From positions 6,653,248-6,717,247 of the forward strand of contig NC_035162.2 in NCBI RefSeq assembly GCF_001659605.2: a stretch of 64,000 bases of DNA, given 5' to 3'. The DNA is from Manihot esculenta (Eukaryota; Streptophyta; Magnoliopsida; Malpighiales; Euphorbiaceae). The notes below the pieces were generated by a model. It had not been told where the DNA came from and ran no database searches. It saw nothing but the letters and a program-made list of their open reading frames with translations. This document shows, one piece after another, positions 13,391 through 25,300 of the stretch. The translations under genes and the position numbers were made by a program. Each line of letters begins with the position of its first letter. Position 1 is the stretch's first letter.

Positions 13391-16300
13391 GTACTTCTTC
13401 GTTTGTCTCTATTTAATTTCAAAATAGGTACTTGAACTTAGGAATGTGCATGGTTCCTGAGTTCCCCAAACTGAACCTAAGAACATGTTCAAACCGGAAT
13501 TAGTACTGTAGGAACTGAATTGAACTGAACTTATGTTATCATTTTGGTTCGGTTCCCATTCTTTATCAAAATCCAAGCTGAAGAATATAATAAAAAACCA
13601 AGTATAATATATATATATAAATATAGGTGAATTCAAGTTTGAGACTCTATGGCATAGATTATTTAAAGTCTTTTCTAGAATCAAATTAGAGTGAACTAGA
13701 ATTGAAGAACTAAAAAAACCGAACGACAAAAAAAAAACCAAATTGGAATTGGACCAAGACATTGAAGAACAAAAAATTTTGCTATGTTTGGACTAAGAAT
13801 AACACCCTTGTCTGAACTTAGAATATTGTAATGGCATGGACCCACAGTACCTGAATTTTAATTTTTAATATAAAACACTCACTTTAATTGAATCAACCAA
13901 AAACCCTTATGAACCACTATAGCCAATTTACCAGTTATGATGCCCTAATTTAGGTACCTCAGATGAAATTATCCATCATATGTATAGTGTGCACACACAC
14001 ACATGCACATACATTCATGATAGGAGTTAAAAGTATTATATTAAATTCGAAGATGGGAAAATTCTTTTTCATATGTTGTCTCCCAATTCTGTATTTAATA
14101 AAGTAAATACACTAAGAAATAATGTTCGTATCATTTTTTGTATTGGACATTTTTCCATAGGAGAGGTATTTTGCAATGTGGAAAGGTTGCATATTATTCT
14201 ATTCATAAGGTAAAATCTATGATCCAACAATTCAGTGCATGAACATGCAAAAGAACCATTCATTGACAAAGTGTATTTGGAGGATATGTTTTGCAAGGGG
14301 ATAGGCAAAGATAATATATGAAAAGGATAGAAAAAAAAAACTTATCTATATTTGTATGCTATGGGTAGTCATAGATTAATATAGGTAAGATATGATCTTT
14401 ATGGCAAACAAGAAAAGAAAGATAAATTAGGATATATATAAACATCCAGTATGTAGAAAATACAAATTTCTTATGATTATGTTTACTTTATATGTGAAAT
14501 GTATGCATCCAATTCTCAATTTTCATTTGATCTTTTCAAGATTGTTTGAAGTAATATTTATTTTGCCATCTTATTATGAAGGTTGTTTTCTAGGTTTTAG
14601 TGGAGGGAAGAGATTCATCTAGTATCACTTCCTAAAAAGTTAGTGCAAATTGGTTTTGTTGCAGAGATCTAATCGAGGCACTAGTGGACATAGGAAGCCT
14701 AAGACAAATTTTGTTGAAGTCCGCACTTTTTGGCACCTCTATAGAAGTTTTGATCGAATGTGGATATTCTTTATATTGGCTTTTCAGGTAGCTTAAATTT
14801 TACAAGAATTGGGTTTTAATCATATTCTATAGGAGGAATTAACTTCATCTAACTTGTTTTTCAGGCTATGGTTATCATTGCATGGAATTCATCTGGATCA
14901 ATCGTTGATGTTTTCAATGAGGTTGTCTTCAGAAGTGTTTTGAGCATTTTCGTCACTTCTGCTTTTCTCAATTTTCTCCAAGGTATCACCGAAATTTCAA
15001 TTGCTTCAATTTAGCCTAATTCTATTGTCAGTTTATTATTATTATTATTATTATTTTGATATTAGTTATTGTTTTGATTTAATTTTGTGAGAAATTTTGA
15101 AAGATTTCTCTTAAAGACAGACCATTTCGATAAATCTCTAGATCCTGAGGTTCCAATCCCTTCTCTTGATCTGTGATGCTTTATTGGATGATTACACACC
15201 TGCTAATAAATCCTTGTTGTATTATGTACATTTAGGAGCTTGTATTTATGCCTTATCATGATTAGTACTAACAAACTAGGCGTTTTTGGCCCCTTTTTCT
15301 GAACCTAAAAATTACACACAACTTGTGAAGGCCAAATTGTTCTATGGCTAAAAAGAAGCGAAATGAGAAGCCAAAAATTATAAATAACCAATCTTAAATT
15401 TTGTGGTTCAGTTATTTCACTGTTATTGTAGTTCGGTGTTGCTTGGTTATTCATTTCATTAACTGTGGTTGTTGTGGTTATACTTTATATTCAGTTTGGT
15501 TTAAGTAAAGTAGTAAACTAATTAAATGCATACTACTGGACATCAACCAAACGAATGAAAGCTCTATGATTTATTATTTTCTGAACTCTGTATTTTTATT
15601 TCTGTTCTGGGCTTCTGGCGGCATGTTATATAGTTGCTTTTGCTGTATTATCTTTCTTGCAGCTGCTCTGGATATAGTTCTTAGTCTTAACGCCTGGAGG
15701 AGCTTAAAAGCCACACAGATACTAAGATACATTCTGAAGTTTGCAGTAGCAGCTATGTGGGCTGTAGTTCTGCCAATTGGTTACTCCAGTTCTGTGCAGA
15801 ATCCAACAGGTCTTGTAAAATTCTTCAGCAACTGGGCTAGAGATTGGCAGAATCAAGAATTCTATAATTATGCTGTTGCATTGTATTTGATACCTAATGT
15901 GTTGGCTGCTGTACTTTTTGTGCTTCCACCCCTGCGGAGAAGAATGGAGCGCTCAAACTGGCGGATTATGACTTTTATTATGTGGTGGGCTCAGGCAAGC
16001 ATATTTAGTACCACTTAATCTGACTAAAAAACATTTTTCTGGTTTTGGTTGATATTGTTTATTTTGTTTTATTTTAATTTTTTTCGTCTTTTCAAATTAA
16101 ACCTGGGTGTTAATTGGTATCCATTTCTCCTTACTGCAGCCAAAACTATATGTAGGAAGAGGCATGCATGAAGATATGTTCACACTTTTAAAGTAAGATA
16201 AATAAAAATTTTCTAGGTTGTCATGGTGTTTTCCATTTTATTTTATCTCATTACTGTTGTTATTTCGTGGAGGCAAATGTTAAAGGAAATTTTGAATGAT

Positions 16301-19300
16301 TTTATGGTTCTAACTTGGGAAATTTATGGTGTGCTGCTGCTGCTATACTTGGAGATTTTTTTTTCCTTTTACTAACTTGTTTACATTGTTCCTTTGTTAG
16401 GTATACACTGTTCTGGGTCATGCTGCTAATTAGCAAGCTAGCATTTAGCTACTATGTTGAGGTTTTTCTCCTTCAAATTTTCATACAATTTTATTGCTTA
16501 TTCATCATATGCATTTGCACACAAAGTTATTAAAATTTTAATACACCATTGTTGCTCATCTGACGTCATATCTTTGCACAAAGAAAATGTTTAGATGTTT
16601 GTTTGTATGAATGTATCATAAGAGGATGGCTTTAGTGTAACTGTAAATTTACTCTAATTGTGAGCTGGAAGTCACAGGTTTGAGCTGTGGAAACAGCCTC
16701 TCTGTGAAGCAGCGGTAAGGCTGTGTACAATTCAATCCTTCCCACAGCCTACAAATGTGGGGTGCTTAGTACATTGGGTCATCCTGTTTTATGAATTTAT
16801 CAGAAATCTCTTCTTGTGTGCACACATGTGAATATAGCAAAATTCATATAAATGTAGGAAGTCAGAACCAACAATATGTGTCCTTTTTCCAACAGGGAAA
16901 TTGATGTTGCATTTGCGGGATAGCTTGTTACCTATATAGGTAACATAAGAAGAAATCATGTTCAAGCCCCTAAATCTAACGAAATCTGGCTACCCTTATT
17001 TTATCCTCTTCGATCTGTAAATAATTAATCTTATCATGGGTAAGTAATAGCCAGAGTGACTTTGCTGGCTCTCAACTGATGCAACAGAACGTATCGTCAA
17101 GCGGATGAGAAGTTCTATAGATTGATTTATCTAGGTTCTCTAATTATGTGGCTTTTTTTTATTTAAGGGGGAAAAGAAAATTAAGAATGTAAAAATATAC
17201 TGGTAAACTCCTATTCTTGGATGTCAACACATAAACATTTTTATTTTTTTGCCATGGATGGTTTAGATTCCGTTTTTGTTCAATGTATGTTTATTTTCCT
17301 ACTATTATTTCTCATATTCATCTATTTATAAGCTGTTTACATATTTTTTCAATAGATACTGCCTTTGGTTGGACCAACCAAATTGATTATGGATATGCAT
17401 ATTGACAACTATCAATGGCACGAGTTCTTTCCAAATGGTACTAGTTCATTTTTTTTTGTGACTTTCTAATTTTTTTCATTATGTTTCTATACCAAGTCAT
17501 ATTTGAAACTGCTGTAGTTACCCACAATATCGGTGTTGTTATTGCTATATGGGCTCCTATTGTGCTGGTAAGTGACTGCATAACATCTTGCAACATGTTG
17601 AACTTGTTCTCAGTTATGCTCTTAGTTATGATAATTTCTGTTGGTGTGTTAGGTTTATTTTATGGACGGGCAAATATGGTATGCCATATTTTCTACTCTT
17701 TTTGGTGGGATTTATGGGGCCTTCAGCCATTTGGGTGAGGTAAGTGGCTGTTTTATTGTTCATACAATTATAAAGTAGCAACTATAGTTCTGGTAGTTAT
17801 CTTGTGTGCTTTATCATCATTTTAGTTTCAGGTTTTATTTTATAATTTATTGAACAAAAAAAATAAATCTAAAGTTCTCTGTTTATATCCTAAATGATAC
17901 TGTATAAACCTTTGGCAATTCCAGATACGAACACTTGGAATGTTAAGGTCCAGATTTGAGTCTGTGCCTTCAGCTTTCAGTCGCCATCTTGTTCCATCAT
18001 CAAAAGAGGATAAACACTCAGAGGTAGCAATTCTAACAGGTCTACAAATTTTGATCTTTATTTTCTGGAATGTTTGTATATATTTCGGCTTTATGCATTT
18101 TATTTACCAAAACATGAATGCAAGCAAGTCTTTTGGTTTCCTTGATCTGTTTTATATAGCATTGAATTTTAACCTTGTTTTTTGTTTATTTCTTTATTAT
18201 TTCTCTTTTGGTCTTTGGCTAATTAGCATTTTCCGTGGCAGAAAGCATTGATTGAAAGAAAAAATATTGCAAATTTTTCTCGAGTGTGGAATGAATTCAT
18301 CTATTCTATGAGAAATGAAGATTTGATCAGCAACCAGTTGAGGCTCTTCTTGCTTAAAGATTTATCAAATATTTCTAATTTCATGCTTTTATGTTCCTAA
18401 TATTTGTTGTTCACACTGTTCAGTGAAAGGGACTTGCTACTTGTACCATATTCTTCGACTGATGTATCTGTTGTTCAGTGGCCTCCCTTTTTACTTGCTA
18501 GCAAGGTGTATACTGTGACCCATCGTTAATCGTAATGAGCAACATAAAATTATTTCTAACTTGTTCTCCTGATTTGACCAACATGCTAGATTCCTATAGC
18601 ATTGGACATGGCAAAAGATTTCAGGGGGAAGGAAGATGCCGACTTATTTAAGAAAATGGATGATTATATGCTTTCAGCAGTAATCGAGGCCTATGAGATG
18701 TTGAGGGACATAGTATATGGCCTTTTGGAAGATGATGCAGATAGAAAGTAAGGGCATTCAAATTCTATAAATAATCTGTGATGCAACCTGGCTCTATGTG
18801 ATTGTTAAAAAATGATACTAAAAATGGTTTTCCCCCCTTCCTCAGAAGCCTATCGATTGCTGTCTTTTCTTATACTTCCTTTTTCTGCTTACCTTCTGAA
18901 ATAGGATTATAAGACACATTTGTTATGAAGTGGACATAAGCATTCAACAAAATAAATTTTTGAGTGAATTCCGGATGAGTGGCTTGCCTTTACTCAGTGA
19001 AAAGTTGGAGATGTTTCTAAAAGTCTTGGTATGGTGCTTTCTTTATAATACCATTTTCCCCTTTTCATTGTCTTCTATACTAATCAGTTTATCAATGAAA
19101 TTATCATCATGGTCCTTTTAATATTTGAGTACTCATGCTACTCCTATGTTGACAGCTAGAGGTAGATAACCATGAAGATGTTGATGTGAACAGATCTCAT
19201 ATAATTAATGTTCTCCAGGACATCATAGAAATTATTACTCAAGATATTATGATTCATGGCCATGAGTAAGTGGTGAAAAATTTTTTCAAATATTTTGGGG

Positions 19301-22300
19301 AGGTGAACTTCATTTAAGGTTTTTTTTTTTTTGACAAAATGAACGTTCACAACTAAATAAATGTTCTCTGTTTCTGTAGAATCCTGGAAAGAGCTCACTC
19401 TACCAGTTCTGATGATCAAAATATCAAGAAGGAGCAGAGCTTTGGAAAGATCAATATTGCTCTTACACAAAACAAATCCTGGAAGGAGAAGGTACTCTGA
19501 TACTCATATATTCATAGATATCCTCTTGTCATTTTATATAGAGCTTCTGTTTTATTTTGCTGTACATTTCTTCCTAGGTTGTTAGGCTCCGTTTGCTTTT
19601 GACCACAAAGGAATCTGCCATAAATGTACCATCAAACTTGGATGCTCGCCGCCGTATCACTTTCTTTGCAAATTCCTTATTCATGAACATGCCAACTGCT
19701 CCAAGAGTCCGAGACATGCTCTCCTTTAGGTTAGTGATTACAAAACCATTGTTGTCAAGGGACAATATTGTAGGTTGTCAGATGGCAACTACTAAGTTAT
19801 CTGAACATTCCTAATGCATATATAAATCATAAAAAAAATGAATAAATGAAATATAAAAATTGTGGACAAGATTGCTTATCCTATCAATTACCTTTACAAT
19901 GAGTTGCTTCTTTAATCTTCATATATTACACAACTAAATCACATGGCTCCATTCAGGTATTATCAGAAAATAGATTGCTACTGATTACAATTTTTGTTTC
20001 TCTGACTTTAGATGCATTTTATTATATATATATTTAGTGTGTTGACTCCATTTTACAAAGAAGATGTTCTTTACTCTGAAGAAGATCTTAATAAGGAAAA
20101 TGAAGATGGGATAACAATGTTATTTTACCTGAAGACAATATATCGTGGTATGTTTCATATCTGTTGATGCTTTTGTGTTTTTCTGGTGGACTGGAACTTA
20201 ACAAAATGAATGGACCACATTCCAGATGAATGGAAAAATTTTGAGGAACGAATAGCTGATCATGAGCTTAATTACTCTGCCAAAGAAAAGGCAGAATTTC
20301 TTCGCCAGTGGGTATCATACAGGGGGCAGACGCTTGCTAGAACAGGTATTAATAGTAGTGATTTGCATGCTATCTTGTTCTGGTTTCATTTCTTTTCTGC
20401 ATCTAGGTTAAGCTATATTATCTATTTAAAAATTTCCACCAGTGAGGGGTATGATGTACTACAAGAAAGCTCTCGAAGTTCAGTGCAACCTGGAATTCAC
20501 AGGAGACAATGGTTTGTGATTTATGTGTCGATATTTTGCTGTTAATCTGAATCCCAGCATTTGGATCTATCACATTTCTTTCTTCAATAAACTAGTTGCT
20601 GTTTCTGTTGCCAGCAAGCCAAACCAAGGAATTAAGCAGGCAGGATCAACTTCATCAGAAAGCCTTCCTTGATCATGCACAAGCTCTGGCAGATTTGAAG
20701 TTCACCTATGTGGTATCTTGTCAAGTTTATGGAAACCAGAAAAAATCACCTGATGCTCGAGACAGAAGTTGTTACAGTAATATTCTAAATCTCATGTTAA
20801 CGTAAGTTAAAATCACTGTTGAATAAATTATAAGCAGTTCTCCGTTCAAATCTGCAAAGTTGATGCATCTTCAATTTTGTAAAATTTCTTAGGTATCCGT
20901 CGCTGCGTGTTGCTTACATAGATGAACGAGAAGAGAGTCACGACACAGCCAATGGAAAACTTCAGAAGGTTTATTACTCTGTTCTGGTCAAAGGAGGTGA
21001 CAAGTTGGATGAGGTATTAAATCTAATTCCTCTTTCATGTGGAAGTTCTTTGCTGCAGGATTTATGGGATAAAGTCTTAATCGGATATTTCCAGTTATAT
21101 GCATCAATTTGAAACTACAGTGTTGCAGGATTTTTTTTTCCCAAAACAAACATCCTCTGGAAGGTGATCTAGTTGATGCATAATCAATCACTGCATTTGG
21201 ATCAGTCCAAAAAGGGAAAAAAAAACATATTATGATTCTCATTGAGCAATTGGCACAAGCTTGAGTTACGATGCTGTCTTCCTAATTTGTCGTCCATAAG
21301 ATGAAAAAACTTTTTCTTTGTAATTTGCAATACAGAGACATACTAGTTGAATGAAGTGCTTTTTTCAATGACATGAATAATCTCTTTGGAGCTGCAGTGC
21401 TTTCTTTTGCAACAATTTGCTGCTTCCCTAGAAAGCCACAAGTTTTTGCTTCCACAACATGATGTTTTCCTAGATTGCTAAGTGCTAACACCTATTATTG
21501 ATTGATTTTTTATGCTGCTAGGAAATCTATCGAATCAAGCTTCCTGGTCCCCCTACTGAAATTGGTGAAGGTAAACCTGAAAATCAAAATCATGCCATTA
21601 TCTTTACTCGTGGAGAAGCCCTTCAGACTATAGACATGAATCAGGTGGCTTCCACTGCTTTTCTTCTTCTTTTTCCTTTTAAGGTACATTAGAAAATCAA
21701 AATGATAAATGTGCTTTCCTTGGTTTTCAGGATAATTACTTTGAAGAGGCTTTCAAAATGAGAAATGTGTTAGAGGAGTTTATAAAACATAAACGTGGGC
21801 CACGAATGCCTACAATTTTGGGTTTGAGGGAGCATATATTTACTGGAAGGTTAGCCTGACCATAATTTAGCATTTAACTTTGTTTTATTTTTCAAAATCT
21901 TGCATTTTCAGATGATTTTTAAAAGTCCTTGTCTTGTGTTCGAACAAGTTAGCAAAGGGTTGTGTCAATTTGGATAAGACCAAACTGAAATCTTGGAGCA
22001 AAAAAGAAGAAAAAATGTCACAGCCTTTAAAACTAGCTGAACTGAATTGAACTATGCCTAAGCTAACCAAGCTGAAATATCCCTGCTGAGTTATTTTGGT
22101 GGTTGAGCTTTCAGATAGGTTTATTATAAAAGTAATTTAAGTGAAGAATTTTGGGAAAATTTTGAGTATTTTTATATTTCACTCTTAATCTTTACAATTG
22201 GTCTACATGACTATTTATACACAGAGAATCATATCTAAACAGGAAGTAAATAATCAAATAATAATTACAGAGATAATTAAGGATCCTAATCAGATCAAAT

Positions 22301-25300
22301 CACATCTCTAGAATCAGCTAGGATTAGTTAAATAAGTCAACACTCTCCCTCAAGTTGGTGCAAAGATGTCACACATGCCCAACTTGCAAATCAGATTATG
22401 GTAGATCTTATTGTTAAGCCCTTTAGTAAACACATCCGCAAGTTGCCCCGTAGAAGTCACATGAACTAGGCTCAAGACACCGTTTGTTAATTTTTCTTTA
22501 ATGAAGTGCCGATCAATTTCAATGTGCTTGGTTCGGTCATGTTGGACTGGATTTTGTGCTATACTTATAGCAGCTTTATTGTCACAATACAAAGTTATCT
22601 TGTCTCTCTCGGACAATCTCAACTCTTCTAATAACTTCTGTAACCATAAGAGTTCACATACTCCTTGGGCCATTGCTCTGTATTCTGCTTCCGCACTTGA
22701 CCGAGCAACAACACTTTGTTTTTTGCTCCTCCAGGTGACAAGGTTCCCCCCCACAACTGTGCAGTAGCCAGAGGTGGATCTCCTGTCATCGAGAGATCCT
22801 GCCCAATCTGCATCTGTAAAAGTTTCAATTCGGAGATGACCATGTTTGGAGTAAAGAAGCCCTTTCCCTGGCGCAGACTTTAGGTATCTCAAGATGCGAA
22901 GTACAGCTTGCATATGAGTCTCGCGAGGGTCATGCATGAATTGGCTGACTAAGCTAACAGCATAGGCTATATCCGGTCGAGTGTGTGAGAGATACATCAA
23001 CCTTCCTACCAATCTCTGATATCTTCCAATATCCACGGACTCACCAGTTCCTGCTTTCAGCTTGTGATTACTTTCAATGGGAGATTCTGTTGGTTTACAC
23101 CCCATCATACCAGTTTCTTCCAAAAGATCCAGAATGTACTTTCTTTGGAAGATGAAAATTCCTTTTTCTGATCTAGCCACCTCGATACCTAGAAAATATT
23201 GCAGTTTTTCCAGATCTTTGATTTCAAATTCCTGGGCCAACAACCTCTTTAGTTGAGCCATTTCCTCTTTGTCATCACCTGTCACCACTATATCATCAAC
23301 ATACACAATAAGAAGGGTGATCTTACCCTTATGATGTTTGATAAACAGAGTGTGATCAACATTGCTTTGTTGGTAACCAAAGGACATCATGGCTCTGCTA
23401 AACCTGTCAAACCAAGCTCTGGGAGATTGTTTTAGCCCATACAAAGCCTTTTTTAACCTGCACACCTTTCCTTGTGTCTTCTCATCAGCGAACCCAGGAG
23501 GAATTTCCATGAACACTTCTTCCTCTAAATCTCCATGGAGGAAAGCATTCTTCACATCAAACTGTTGCAAGTCCCAGTCCAAGTTGGCTGCGCAAGATAA
23601 CAAAACTCTGATTGAGTTCATTTTTGCAACTGGGGCAAATGTCTCTTGGTAATCCACTCCATAGGTTTGGGTGAATCCTTTAGCAACCAATCTGGCCTTA
23701 AACCGTTCAATTGTGCCATCAGCTTTGTGTTTCACTGTGAACACCCATTTACAGCCAACGAGTTTCTTCTCAGGTGGGAGAGTGACAAGCTCCCAAGTCT
23801 CATTTTTAGCCAATGCTTTCATCTCTTCATTCATTGCTTTCTTCCATTTAGGATCTGCAAGAGCTTTCTTCCAATCCTGTGGAATAGACACAGAGGAAAG
23901 GCTCTATAGGAAGGAGATAAAGATTCATAAGAAACAAAGTTAGAAATAGGGTGTTTAGTGCAAGATCTGACCCCTTTTCTTTGTGCAATAGGTTTATCTA
24001 AGTCATTGAAACATTCAAGAGTTATGGGTAACTCACTAGAAGAAAGAGTTGTGGGTAACTCACCAGGAGAAGATTCTTGACTCTGAGTAGACTGCATAAT
24101 GGCTTCTTTTGCCTTATCTCTCCTTGAATACCTTCTCAAATCTGGCTTGTCCAAACGACCAGTTCTCTCTCCTTGATTGGACATCTCCCCCTGTCTACTA
24201 GAACTCAAACTTTCTAGTTGAACCATATCATTCAGAATCACAGAATTCGGGATCACCTCTCCTTGCTCATTATTCTCCCCTTGAAGAGGTGAGTGGGTGG
24301 TACTGAAGTAGGGTTCAGTTTCTCGGAAGGTAACATCCATACTAACGAAGTATTTCCTAGAGGGAGGATGATAACACTTGTATCCCTTCTGTGTTGGAGA
24401 ATACCCAACAAACACACATTTAAGGGCCTTGGGATCCAGTTTTCCTGCCGTCCTAGTATGGACAAAGCAAACACACCCAAATACTTTTGGTGGAACAACG
24501 TATGAATTCTTCCCTTGTAGAGCCGTCAAAGGACTCATAAAGTTAAGGGTCTTGAGAGGCATTCTATTGATAAGATAAGCAGATGTAAGAATTGCATCTC
24601 CCCAATATGTTTTGGGTAGATTCATGGTGAACATAAGAGATCGAGCTACCTCCAATAGATGTCTATTTTTCCTCTCAGCAACGCCATTTTGAGCACTAGT
24701 ATAAGGACAACTAGTCTGGTGTATTATCCCATTACTCTCCAAATAAGCAGAAAAGCTACTATCCATGTATTCTCTTCCATTGTCAGTTCTCAAAATTTTC
24801 ACCTTAGTATCAAATTGAGTACAAACCATCTTATGAAAGGATTGAAAACAAGAAAAGACATCACTTTTAGCTTTAATCAAATAGACCCAAGTCATTCGAG
24901 TGCAACAATCAATAAAGGTGACAAACCATGGATTACCAGATAAGGAGACCGTTTGAGTAGGCCCCCAAACATCAGAATGAATAGTTGCAAAAGGAATTTG
25001 ACTTTTATTATGACTCAAAGGATAGGATGTTCTAGTGTGTTTAGCATACTCACAAGCATCACAACATAAAGAGCCAAACTGGGTTTTAGCAAACAAATCA
25101 GGATAAAGTTTTTCTAAAATAAAAAATGATGGATGCCCTAACCGCCGGTGCCACTGTATTATTTCCTGATTGACATCCTTATTTTCTCCAAAACAGGCTT
25201 GAGATATCGAAGAAGCCGGATCACCCTCCAACATGTATAAGCCATCATGCAGCCTACCATTGCCAATCATCTTCCCTGTGCGAAGATCCTGAATAACACA

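Larger units (their letters stand above)
14665..21849 (+). other. CALS6: Callose synthase coding exons 13-35
   Basis: Exons: 14665-14787, 14865-14982, 15663-15994, 16140-16192, 16401-16461, 17356-17437, 17518-17567, 17653-17739, 17925-18023, 18242-18336, 18424-18505, 18590-18747, 18905-19028, 19156-19265, 19380-19491, 19578-19729, 20038-20147, 20226-20345, 20443-20511, 20615-20801, 20893-21013, 21522-21644, 21731-21849. The intron after exon 15 starts with GC (AG|GCAAGC) rather than GT. Exon 22 ends at a weak donor (CCA|GTTGAG), chosen because it restores the frame into E-R-D-L-L-L-V-P. Exons 33-35 carry the strongly conserved glucan synthase core ([10 protein letters not shown] and F-T-R-G-E-A-L-Q-T). 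Confidence 0.86.

Noticed and set aside
13409..13762. Minus-strand 117-codon frame with GGTTCGGTTC and AACCGAAC words
   Set aside because: Low-complexity intron sequence of a kind common in plant genomes; no domain.
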